A stretch of 8,210 nt of DNA, taken from NCBI GenBank assembly GCA_016928495.1, contig JAFGKQ010000039.1, forward strand, positions 1-8,210, read 5' to 3'. The notes under the pieces are model-generated. The model ran no database searches and had not been told where the DNA came from. It saw only the letters and a program-made list of their open reading frames with translations. The stretch comes from Candidatus Fermentibacterales bacterium (GTDB taxonomy: Bacteria > Fermentibacterota > Fermentibacteria > Fermentibacterales > JAFGKQ01). Within the stretch, counting starts at the first letter, position 1, and every line of letters begins with the position of its first letter. Below, in pieces: positions 1-6,935 of this stretch. The translations under genes were made by a program, and so were the position numbers.

Positions 1-87
1 GGCCGAGACCAGCAGAGCTGTAGGGTCACGTCCAATCCGGGATCCGTTCATCCTGTTGCGCTGCTCCTGCCTGTTGATGGTCCTCAC
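1..87 (-). other. Possible 5' end of the next gene, cut by the window edge
   Basis: After the pilB stop (115-117) the minus strand keeps a frame open to position 1. Possible starts are GTG 87-85 and ATG 51-49; from the ATG the peptide would begin MNGSRIGRDPTALLVSA. An AGGAG lies about 12 bases before the ATG, farther than ideal, and the GTG has no clear ribosome site. Another frame offers a GTG close to the edge. Seventeen to 29 codons are too few to recognise a family. In the remaining stretch to 114 I see no terminator or promoter. A continuing pilus or secretion operon would be natural but is not shown. Confidence 0.3.
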
Positions 88-114
88 CCGGTACGATGGG
101 CAGGGGAAGCAGCC

Positions 115-1842
115 TCAGTCCACGCTGGCCGCTACCGCCTTGAGCATCTCCATGGGTGTCGTGATGCCGGCCATCACTTTCTTCAGCGCGTTCTCGCGCA
201 GACTCACGAGGTTCTCGTCTCTGGCCTCTCTCCTGATTTCCTCGGTTCCAAGGCCCTTCGAAATGGCGGCCCGGATCCTCTCCGTAACGGGCAGGACCTC
301 GAAGACCCCGATCCGGTCCCTGTACCCGGTGTCCCTGCACTCACGGCAGCCCTTGCCCCGCCTGAGCGGCCCCTTCCAGCCCGAGGCGCCTATGGAGGCG
401 AGAACGGACTCGGGCGAGGTGTACTGCTCGGCGCAGTTGTCGCAGACCTTGCGCACCAGCCTCTGGGCGATCACGCCGACCAGGGTGCTGCACAGGAGGT
501 AGGGCTCGATACGCATATCGAGAAGCCTCACGACACTCGACACGGTATCGTTGGTGTGAAGGGTGCTGAGAACGAGATGACCCGTGAGGGCACATCGCAT
601 GGCGCTCCTGGCGGTCTCCTCGTCCCTGATCTCGCCGACCATGATGATGTCCGGGTCCTGCCTGAGGATGTGGCGCAGGGCATTGGTGAAGGTGACCCCC
701 ACGGCCGGCTGCACCGCGATCTGGTTGAACTCGTCGGTGACGAACTCGATCGGGTCCTCGATCGTCGTGACGTTCTTCTCGGTGGTCGCCAGCGTCGTCA
801 TCGCGGAGTAGAGAGTGGTGGTCTTGCCGGATCCGGTGGGGCCGGTGACGAGGACGAGGCCCTGGGGAGAGCGGATCAGACGCTCGAAGATGGCCTGGTC
901 CGCCGGCTCGAAACCCAGGCGGGAGATATCCTGCATCAGCACGCCGGGGTCCAGTATCCTGAGCACCGACTTCTCCCCGAAGGCGACGGGCACCGTGGAG
1001 GCCCTGATCTCGACCGGCTTGCCGGAGAACTCGGTGCGGATCCTGCCATCCTGCGGTCTGCGCTTCTCGGCGATGTTCATGCCGGCGATCATCTTGACCC
1101 GCGAGAGAATCGGGAGGTGCAGCCTCTTCGGCAGGGAGTAGACATTGTGGATCACGCCGTCAATCCTCAGCCTGACCACCGTGCCGTCCCTGTGGGGCTC
1201 CAGGTGGATATCGCTGGCCCTCTCCTCGAACGCGTACTGCAGCAAGTGGTTTACCGCGTTGACTATTGGCCTGTCGGTCGGCTCGATCGTCTTGCCGGTC
1301 TCGCTCGAGACGAACCTCTCGAGATTTCCGAGGTCCACCGAGTCGCCGCCCCGGACGGACACCATCTCCTTCTCGGCGGCAGCCAGGGACCTTCGAAGGC
1401 CGTAGAACTGCCTGATGACCCTGTGGATCTCGCTGGGCCTGCTGACGTAGAGCTCGATCTCCTGGCCCTGGGCGTGTCTCAGATCCTCGAAGGCCCGGGG
1501 ATCCTCGAGATTGCAGGTGGCGACCTGCAGCCTGCCTGACCTCTCGCCGAAGACTATCAGGCTGTGCTTCTGAGCGAAGGCGCCCTGGAGCCTGCTCGTT
1601 ATGAAATCGAAGTCGAGTTCGACGGGATCCAGATCCTTGTAGGGCAGCCCGAGCATGTCCGCGAGGAACCTGTAGATCTCCTCCTCCCCGACCAGGCCCT
1701 TGCTGACGAGAAGGGACATCATGGGCTCGGAGGAGGTCTTCATCACCCTTTCGAGCCTGGCGAGGTCCTTTTCGGTAAGGAGCCCGGTCTCGACGAGCCT
1801 GGCCGGAATCCCCCTGATGTCCTCGGCGCTAAGGAAGTTCAT
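115..1842 (-). CDS. pilB: Type IV pilus / type II secretion assembly ATPase (PilB/GspE family)
   Basis: This cytoplasmic hexameric ATPase powers extension of type IV pili or type II pseudopili. The 575-residue product has an N-terminal MshEN/GspE-N region (about 1-150), an N2 domain with ERASDIHLEP (207-216), and the RecA-like core. The core shows Walker A GPTGSGKT (334-341), an Asp box TTIEDPIE (359-366), Walker B with IIMVGEIRDEE (399-409) and a His box GHLVLSTLHTND (421-432). The zinc-site tetracysteine Cys467, Cys470, Cys499 and Cys502 is complete, which marks PilB/GspE rather than the retraction ATPase PilT. The N-terminal region lacks clear RLG motifs of the c-di-GMP-binding MshEN type. 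The start is ATG 1842, overlapping the deoA stop, with GGGGGAG two bases upstream. PilB and GspE cannot be separated here because no other pilus or secretion gene is visible; pilB is the provisional symbol. Confidence 0.93.
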   Translation of the reverse strand: MNFLSAEDIRGIPARLVETGLLTEKDLARLERVMKTSSEPMMSLLVSKGLVGEEEIYRFLADMLGLPYKDLDPVELDFDFITSRLQGAFAQKHSLIVFGERSGRLQVATCNLEDPRAFEDLRHAQGQEIELYVSRPSEIHRVIRQFYGLRRSLAAAEKEMVSVRGGDSVDLGNLERFVSSETGKTIEPTDRPIVNAVNHLLQYAFEERASDIHLEPHRDGTVVRLRIDGVIHNVYSLPKRLHLPILSRVKMIAGMNIAEKRRPQDGRIRTEFSGKPVEIRASTVPVAFGEKSVLRILDPGVLMQDISRLGFEPADQAIFERLIRSPQGLVLVTGPTGSGKTTTLYSAMTTLATTEKNVTTIEDPIEFVTDEFNQIAVQPAVGVTFTNALRHILRQDPDIIMVGEIRDEETARSAMRCALTGHLVLSTLHTNDTVSSVVRLLDMRIEPYLLCSTLVGVIAQRLVRKVCDNCAEQYTSPESVLASIGASGWKGPLRRGKGCRECRDTGYRDRIGVFEVLPVTERIRAAISKGLGTEEIRREARDENLVSLRENALKKVMAGITTPMEMLKAVAASVD

Positions 1843-3119
1843 GGCTCCCCCAGGAACAGGTCCTCCAAGATTGAGTCCCAGACGACTGCCGACCGGAGCG
1901 AGGCGGCTGCCTCGGCCGCCGACTCTCCGGACGCTGCATGGACTATACCAAGCGGATCGCCCGGCGACACGTAGGAGCCCGGGGAAGCAGAGAGCTCCCA
2001 GCCGACCGAGTGGTCCACGCGGTCCTCCACCCTGAACCTGCCGCCGCCCAGACGCCGGACGGCCTCGCCCACGGCGAAAGCGTCCAGACCACAGAAGAGC
2101 CCGGAGCGGTCGAACGCAACATCGAGCCGGACCCTCGCGGGCTCTCTCGTCTCGAACGCGGACAAGTCCCCTCCCTGACTCTCTACCATCCTCTCGAAGA
2201 GGCTCATCGCGCGACCGTTGCGGAGATTCTCCTCGCAGGTCCGAAGCGCAGTCGGCATGTCGCAGGTTCCGGCTCCGACGAGCATTCTCGCAGCCAGATG
2301 GAGCGTGAGCATCCTGGAGTCCTCGGGCCCACCCCCTCGCAGTATCTCCAGGCTCTCATCGACCTCGAGCGCGTTGCCGACCATCGTGCCGAGCGGCACC
2401 GACATCCGAGTGATGACGGCCGAGGCCCTGCACCCGAGCCTGCCCGCAACGCTCACCAGAAGCTGGCCCAGGCACGAGGCCTCCTCCCGCGTCTTCATAA
2501 ACGCGCCGGAGCCGACCTTCACGTCCAGCACGAGCGAGTCGAGACCCTCGGCCAGCTTCTTGCTGAGGATGCTCGCGCAGATGGGGTCCACCGAGGGTAC
2601 GGTGCTCGTCGCGTCACGGAGGGCGTAGAGTCGCCGATCGGCAGGAGCCAGGTCATCGGTCTGGCCGACCATCGCAACGCCGATCCCATCAACCTGACGG
2701 GCGAGCTCGTCCAGACTCAGGTCGACCCGTAACCCCGGGATGGACTCGAGCTTGTCGAGAGTGCCGCCCGTGTGCCCGAGGGACCGTCCGCTCACCATCG
2801 GCACCCGCAGCCCGGAGACTGCCGCCAGGGGGGCCAGAGCCAGGGAGATCTTGTCGCCGACGCCGCCCGTGCTGTGCTTGTCGGCAACCGGGGGCCCGTC
2901 CGGATCCCAGGACAGGACCGAGCCGCTATCCCTCATCGCGGTCGTGAGGGCCAGGGTCTCGGAGTCGGAGAGGCCGTTGAGGAAGCAGGCCATCAGCCAT
3001 GCCGAGGCCTGGTAGTCGGCCACGCTTCCGTCCGTGACGCCACGCACGAACTCGGCGAGATCCGCGGCAGGTGCCGCGAGACCGTCCCTCTTCGAGGCGA
3101 TGAGGTCGGTTACCCGCAT
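1839..3119 (-). CDS. deoA: Pyrimidine-nucleoside / thymidine phosphorylase
   Basis: This enzyme cleaves thymidine, deoxyuridine or uridine with phosphate to give the free base and (deoxy)ribose 1-phosphate, in cytoplasmic pyrimidine salvage. The 426-residue length is usual for the family. The N-terminus (MRVTDLIASKRDG, DYQASAWLMA) aligns with the start of family members. Motifs are KHSTGGVGDK at 81-90, the signature SGRSLGHTGGTLDKLE at 110-125, YALRDATSTV with Arg168, ASILSKKLAEG with Ser183 and Lys187, and LDVKVGSGAFMKT. These positions sit three residues below the E. coli thymidine phosphorylase substrate residues (Lys84, Arg171, Ser186, Lys190). The C-terminal PYNP_C-type domain has VGWELSASPGSYVSPGDPL. 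The sequence does not separate thymidine-specific DeoA from broader Pdp, so the symbol is provisional. No purine-rich ribosome site is evident before the ATG, which lies 13 bases after the previous stop, so coupled reinitiation is likely. The stop overlaps the pilB start as ATGA. Confidence 0.93.
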   Translation of the reverse strand: MRVTDLIASKRDGLAAPAADLAEFVRGVTDGSVADYQASAWLMACFLNGLSDSETLALTTAMRDSGSVLSWDPDGPPVADKHSTGGVGDKISLALAPLAAVSGLRVPMVSGRSLGHTGGTLDKLESIPGLRVDLSLDELARQVDGIGVAMVGQTDDLAPADRRLYALRDATSTVPSVDPICASILSKKLAEGLDSLVLDVKVGSGAFMKTREEASCLGQLLVSVAGRLGCRASAVITRMSVPLGTMVGNALEVDESLEILRGGGPEDSRMLTLHLAARMLVGAGTCDMPTALRTCEENLRNGRAMSLFERMVESQGGDLSAFETREPARVRLDVAFDRSGLFCGLDAFAVGEAVRRLGGGRFRVEDRVDHSVGWELSASPGSYVSPGDPLGIVHAASGESAAEAAASLRSAVVWDSILEDLFLGEP

Positions 3120-3132
3120 GCAGCAGATGACG

Positions 3133-4137
3133 TCACAGGAGCTGGAAAGGATCCAGCATCAGGAACCCGGCACCCAATCCGAGCAGAGCGGCGACCAGCC
3201 ATATCCACCACCTGCCGCGGGTGGCCCTGAGGCCCATCATCTCCATGGCAGCGGCCACGGTGCACTCGCCGTCGGGCAGGTCCGGGTGGGAGACCATGTC
3301 GTAGGACTGCACGCGTCGCTTGCCGTAGAGAACGGCAAGCCGACGGGGATCGTTGAGGGTTATCTCCTCGGTCAGGGTCCTTACCACGATCGGCCCGCCC
3401 AGCAGAGCTCCCGTACCGGGCACGGAGGAGCCGTCGGCCGTTCCCCGGACGCCGGCGCCAGCCTTCTCCGAGGGTGCGCCGGGCTGGCTCTTGCGCTCCC
3501 TCGGCTCCGCGGTCCCGAAGTCGCCACGGGTGCCGGGGGCGGGCTCTTCATCCTGGCCCTCCTCGCCCCAGGCTCCGGCGGGCCATAGCTCCGGTTCGAA
3601 CAGACCGCACTCCGCGATGGGCTCCCATGGCCTTCCGGCAATCGAGAGCTCGGCCTCCGTCGGAACCCTCGAGTCAGTGATCCACTCCCGCAGGGTATCG
3701 AGATCTCCGGGGCAGTACTCCCTGCCGTCGAACCTGATCCTGGGAGGCTCCTCGTCCTCGCCCTCGCCCGGTGATCTCAGACTGGACGCGAGCCGCGGAA
3801 GAGCGTCGGCCCTGATGCCTCCCGGAGGCGTTCTCGGCCCCTCGATAACCGCATCGGTCGTGATCCTTCCCTCCTGACTCCAGGCGACGACCGTCTCGAA
3901 GTCGGGAGCCTTGTAGGTCGTGTCGCCCATGGTGATCTTCCACCACTGGGCGGGATCGAGGAGCCTGGCCAGCTCCTCGAAGTCGCGCACGCTCTTCCAC
4001 ACGGTAGTGCCGGCCGGCCTGACCTCGTCTTCGACCGCGATGCGCCTGTCCCTGGCCCACGACATGAGAGCCTCCATGTCGGCGGCCCTGTAGATCCTGC
4101 CTTCGTGCCTGACTTCGAAAGCACCTCTGGTCGGCAT
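3133..4137 (-). CDS. Unrecognised tail-anchored protein with four degenerate GYF_2-like repeats
   Basis: The function is unknown. From ATG 4137 the product has 334 residues. Three units of about 50-55 residues (about 7-60, 65-119 and 133-184) share a pattern: a beta strand, Tyr, a short helix ending in Trp (MSWARDRRI, VAWSQEGRI, REWITDSRV), then acidic residue-Val or Leu, Gly and often Trp (VRPAGTTVW, LSIAGRPW). A weaker fourth copy lies at about 250-303. The layout resembles bacterial GYF_2 (DUF4339) modules with their 'GxI..dT.V...G...W' core, thought to mediate protein contacts, but the N-terminal Trp-Tyr and Gly-Pro of that family are absent. A Gly/Pro/Glu-rich, probably disordered linker spans about 186-248. 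A single hydrophobic segment (WWIWLVAALLGLGAGFLML, 310-328) ends the protein. With no signal peptide this suggests a C-tail anchor with the repeats in the cytoplasm. It lies 79 bases after the GT51 gene and 13 before deoA. An adaptor or scaffold role is a guess. Confidence 0.8.
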   Translation of the reverse strand: MPTRGAFEVRHEGRIYRAADMEALMSWARDRRIAVEDEVRPAGTTVWKSVRDFEELARLLDPAQWWKITMGDTTYKAPDFETVVAWSQEGRITTDAVIEGPRTPPGGIRADALPRLASSLRSPGEGEDEEPPRIRFDGREYCPGDLDTLREWITDSRVPTEAELSIAGRPWEPIAECGLFEPELWPAGAWGEEGQDEEPAPGTRGDFGTAEPRERKSQPGAPSEKAGAGVRGTADGSSVPGTGALLGGPIVVRTLTEEITLNDPRRLAVLYGKRRVQSYDMVSHPDLPDGECTVAAAMEMMGLRATRGRWWIWLVAALLGLGAGFLMLDPFQLL

Positions 4138-4140
4138 AAC

Positions 4141-4146
4141 TCCTCC
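4141..4146 (-). promoter_or_regulatory. Strong Shine-Dalgarno site fixing the GYF-repeat protein start at 4137
   Basis: The minus strand reads GGGGGGAGGAGTTATG. GGAGGA lies three bases before the ATG at 4137. This decides the start over the upstream in-frame TTG at 4209, which has no comparable site and would add a 24-residue Cys/Pro-rich extension. Confidence 0.75.
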
Positions 4147-4180
4147 CCCCGGGCATCGCCCGCGAGCCGGGCATGGCAAG

Positions 4181-4209
4181 CAAATACGCCACGCGGAAAC
4201 ACCTGTCAA
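4181..4209 (-). promoter_or_regulatory. Candidate sigma70-type promoter for the downstream GYF-repeat/deoA/pilB unit
   Basis: The only sizeable gap between genes (4138-4216) contains, on the minus strand, a perfect TTGACA (4209-4204), a 17-base spacer and TATTTG (4186-4181, three of six matches to TATAAT). Transcription would begin near 4174, leaving a leader of about 37 bases before the ATG at 4137. The spacing is ideal and the -10 weak. The longer reading frame that begins at 4209 would start at the TTG of this -35 box, which argues against that start. Confidence 0.45.
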
Positions 4210-4216
4210 CGCCGAC

Positions 4217-6187
4217 TCAGGCGTCGGACCGGGCGAACTCGATCATCTCCTCCAGGGCCTCGCTCGCGCTTTCCCGATCCAGCCATCCCCTGTCGGCGGA
4301 GATCCTTATCAGCCTGTCGAGGTAGGAGTCCCAGTAGGCGGGGATCTGTCCCCTCGTGAAGAACCTGTGGTATAGCCTGGGGCCCGGCAGGATGGACACG
4401 AGGTATGCCACCTGCCTTACCGAGAGCCGGCTGCACGGGATGCCGAAGTAGTATGCGGCGGCCTCCTCGATCCCGAAGACGTCGGGGCCCCATTCCACAA
4501 CGTTCGCGTAGAGCTCCACTATCCGGTCCTTGGACAGGTAGGCCTCCAGCCTCCATGTGAGGAACACCTCCTCGAGCTTCCTCGATAGAACCCTGGTGTT
4601 CTCCAGGAACAGGTTCTTGGCAAGCTGCATGGTTATGGTGGAGCCGCCCCTGGCGAAGCCGCCCTCTTCGAGGTTCTCGATGAGGGAATCCTCGATGTGG
4701 TACATGCTGAAGCCCTCATGGCTCCTGAAGGAAGCGTCCTCTGCGCAGCACAGGATCGCCTCGAAGCCCTCGGGCAGCGAGTCGAACAGCACGTAGTGAT
4801 CGTTCCAGAGCGTATCCAGCGCCACCCACCTCGTGTTTCCCCAGCTATCCCACCTCCTGCAGCCTGCCCCGTCCCACCTGTACTGGCCGACCGATATGGG
4901 GGAGTAGTCCACGCTGAGCCTGCTCGCATCGACGTCTATCTCCACGTCGGAGCTGTCGGGAAACGTCAGGTCGGCCAGCAGGTCCACCCTGAAGCTCATG
5001 CTTCCTCCGAGGCGGAGGCCGCGGAGGTACCTGAGCGCGCCCTCGGGAATGGACCCGGAGATGGCCCGGCCCGGGAGCGAATCGCTCCAGATCGAGACTC
5101 TGAGGCGCTCCCTCTCCCGCCAGGACAGGTCCATGTCGAAAAAGGTCTCGATGGAATCCACGCGAAGGGCCCCGAGCGTCACCCGGGCCGTGCCGGACTG
5201 AAGGGAGGCGGAGCCCTCGCAGCGCACCGACATGCCGAACCGGAGCGTATCGTAGGCCAGCTCGGGCGAGTAGAGCACCATGTCCGACAGCACCGCATCC
5301 AGGAGGAAGTCTATCGTGTCGCTCTCCATGACCTCCACGAAGAGCGTGCCCGAGGGCTGAGCCTCCATGTAGAGGCCCGGGAGGTGACTGGCGAGGAAGG
5401 GCGGAAGCAGGGGATAGACGTTCTCGAACCCGGCTGAGAGGAATGCGGAGGTGGCGCCGTTCTCCCTCCTCAGCCTCACCGGAACCTCGACCGCCTGCCC
5501 GTCGACGGATCGAACGGCTCCGTCCAGCTCGACCAGCCCGGGCCCGACCGTGCCCGACAGCCGCCCGGAGTATGACCTGCCCTCCAGTAGACGGGGGAGC
5601 CAGCTCCCCGGCAGCGGCACACGGGCCAGATCCTCGAAGACCAGGGATAGATCGAGGCAACCGGAGCCGTCAGTCCGGCCGGTGAAGGCGACGCTTCCCG
5701 CATCGCTGCTCAGGGCCCCCAGGAAGCTGCGCCCGGCGCTCTGCACGGACGCTCTGGCGAACAGCCTCATGGTATCCGCCTCGAAGACGCAGTCCACGCC
5801 GTTGAGGAACGCGGTGAAGTCACGCCGGGCAGGACCTTCTCTCCGGCCTCCGGGCTCCCCCCGGCCGGCCACGCAACCGGCATCGACGACTCCGCCCAGT
5901 GCGTAGGCCCGGAGCCCGCCCCGGCCGCCGAGGGACGGTTCGGCGGACCATGCGACGATGACCGTATCGAAGACCGAGCCGTAGGCTGGGAGCGATACCC
6001 CCGTCAGGACAGCAGCGAACGGGGTGACCCGCAGGGAAGAGAACCGGGCCTCGCGGTCCACGCCATGTAGCCTGCCCAGGATCACGGCCCTGGCCGCGAG
6101 ATGGGCCCCGACTGTCAGAACGAGCAGGCAGGAGGCGGTCAGGACCGCCGTGATCAGGTACCTCGTCAGGGTCGCGCGCCGAAGCAA
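4217..6187 (-). CDS. Membrane-anchored peptidoglycan glycosyltransferase (GT51, MtgA-like) with a large AsmA-like N-terminal region
   Basis: GT51 enzymes polymerise lipid II into glycan strands outside the cytoplasmic membrane. The 656-residue product starts at TTG 6187, with GGAAGG 5 bases upstream and no nearby ATG. One transmembrane segment spans about 10-35. Residues about 40-440 are beta-rich, with an opening (FSSLRVTPFAAVLTGVSLP) resembling AsmA/DUF748-type proteins; this assignment is tentative. The GT51 domain lies at about 465-625. It has EDASFRSHEG with catalytic Glu483, GGSTITMQLAKNLF at 514-527, RKLEE with the second catalytic Glu540, KDRIVELYANVVEWGP at 553-568, and GIEEAAAYYFG at 572-582. 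The NVVEWGP...FG segment matches monofunctional MtgA, which is only about 240 residues, and there is no transpeptidase domain. The gene starts 1 base after pyrF stops, and rlpA, another glycan-acting enzyme, lies just upstream. The GT51 call is very firm. The roles of the N-terminal region and the need for a partner transpeptidase are inference. Confidence 0.93.
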   Translation of the reverse strand: MLRRATLTRYLITAVLTASCLLVLTVGAHLAARAVILGRLHGVDREARFSSLRVTPFAAVLTGVSLPAYGSVFDTVIVAWSAEPSLGGRGGLRAYALGGVVDAGCVAGRGEPGGRREGPARRDFTAFLNGVDCVFEADTMRLFARASVQSAGRSFLGALSSDAGSVAFTGRTDGSGCLDLSLVFEDLARVPLPGSWLPRLLEGRSYSGRLSGTVGPGLVELDGAVRSVDGQAVEVPVRLRRENGATSAFLSAGFENVYPLLPPFLASHLPGLYMEAQPSGTLFVEVMESDTIDFLLDAVLSDMVLYSPELAYDTLRFGMSVRCEGSASLQSGTARVTLGALRVDSIETFFDMDLSWRERERLRVSIWSDSLPGRAISGSIPEGALRYLRGLRLGGSMSFRVDLLADLTFPDSSDVEIDVDASRLSVDYSPISVGQYRWDGAGCRRWDSWGNTRWVALDTLWNDHYVLFDSLPEGFEAILCCAEDASFRSHEGFSMYHIEDSLIENLEEGGFARGGSTITMQLAKNLFLENTRVLSRKLEEVFLTWRLEAYLSKDRIVELYANVVEWGPDVFGIEEAAAYYFGIPCSRLSVRQVAYLVSILPGPRLYHRFFTRGQIPAYWDSYLDRLIRISADRGWLDRESASEALEEMIEFARSDA

Positions 6188-6188
6188 G

Positions 6189-6935
6189 TCAGCCTTCCAG
6201 GGGGCGGGCCCTCTCCCGTGCCCGTTCCATCTCGTCGAGGATGCCGAGGGCAGCTTCTCCCGGGTCCTCGGAGCCGGTGATTGGCCGGCCCACGACTATC
6301 GCGCTCGCGCCCGCCAGCACCGCGGCTGACGGAGTGGCCACCCTCTTCTGGTCGTCGCCGGGTGAGCCTGACGCGGGCCTGATCCCCGGTGCGACGATGA
6401 GGAACGAGTCATCGGTAGCGGCCCTGACGGCAGCTATCTCGAGCGGCGAGCAGACCACACCGGCAAGGCCGGCCGACCTGGCCCTGAGAGCAATGGAGAC
6501 GACGGTATCTGCAACTGACCCGACCCGCATGCCCATCGTCCTGACGTCATCGAGGTCCAGACTGGTGAGCAGGGTCACAGCGATCACGTTCGACTGCCCA
6601 GCGGAGGCTTCGGCGGCGGCGCGCATCATCTCCAGACCACCCAGGCCGTGTACGTTCATGACGTCCGGCCGCAGAGAGCATGCGGATCTGACGGCTCCGG
6701 CGACCGTGAACGGTATGTCGTGGAACTTGAGGTCCAGGAAGAGAGAGAAGCCCATCTCCCTGACCGTCCGGGCCACGTCCGGACCGCGGGAGGTGAACAG
6801 CTCGAGCCCGATCTTGATCCCCAGCGGCAACCCGGAGAGGATGTCCAGTAGGCCGCGCTGCAGGTCGGCCTCTGTAACCGCTACGTAGAGGGGACTGATC
6901 TTCGCTCCGGAGATGCCGTTCGGTTCATCACTCAT
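6189..6935 (-). CDS. pyrF: Orotidine 5'-phosphate decarboxylase
   Basis: PyrF converts OMP to UMP, the last step of de novo pyrimidine synthesis. The 248-residue length and motifs fit the bacterial (E. coli-like) family. Counting from ATG at 6935, they are KIGLELF with Lys41, the signature FLDLKFHDIPFT with Asp68, Lys70 and Asp73 (the catalytic Lys-Asp-Lys-Asp network), VHGLGG, VTLLTS, GVVCS, the phosphate-loop PGIRP with a downstream DDQKR, and VVGRPIT. Two positions are odd. The first strand reads YVAVTE where the family has VALD, so the conserved Asp that contacts the OMP ribose is Thr21. DIPFT also replaces the usual DIPNT. An in-frame GTG at 6938 is the alternative start. A GGAG lies 6 bases from the GTG and 9 from the ATG. 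The gene overlaps the end of rlpA by 8 bases and stops 1 base before the next start, so translation is probably coupled. The family is clear; full activity given the Asp loss is unproven. Confidence 0.95.
   Translation of the reverse strand: MSDEPNGISGAKISPLYVAVTEADLQRGLLDILSGLPLGIKIGLELFTSRGPDVARTVREMGFSLFLDLKFHDIPFTVAGAVRSACSLRPDVMNVHGLGGLEMMRAAAEASAGQSNVIAVTLLTSLDLDDVRTMGMRVGSVADTVVSIALRARSAGLAGVVCSPLEIAAVRAATDDSFLIVAPGIRPASGSPGDDQKRVATPSAAVLAGASAIVVGRPITGSEDPGEAALGILDEMERARERARPLEG

Noticed and set aside
556-1539. A 327-codon open frame on the plus strand inside pilB
   Set aside because: It lies antisense to a gene with complete PilB/GspE motifs. Long antisense frames are expected at high GC, and its translation is Asp/Gly/Leu-rich with no recognisable domain.
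1938-2732. A 264-codon plus-strand frame antisense to deoA
   Set aside because: It is a shadow of a fully recognised phosphorylase, with an Arg/Glu/His-rich translation and no domain.
3128-3135. Perfect palindrome TGACGTCA before deoA, as a possible operator
   Set aside because: It is only 8 bases, overlaps the stop codon of the preceding gene, and has no second copy or flanking symmetry; chance is sufficient.
4138-4209. A TTG start at 4209 for the GYF-repeat protein
   Set aside because: The TTG is part of the TTGACA element. The extension has no similarity to the repeats, and ATG 4137 has a near-perfect ribosome site.
4203-4219. Small inverted repeat (ACGCC/GGCGT, 6-base loop) at the end of the GT51 gene, as a terminator
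   Set aside because: The stem is only 5 bp with no following U-run, and it overlaps the stop codon and the proposed -35 box.
6122-6139. Lipobox-like LTASC near the N-terminus of the GT51 protein
   Set aside because: The position three before the Cys is Thr rather than Leu/Val/Ile, and the hydrophobic stretch continues past the Cys like a transmembrane anchor.
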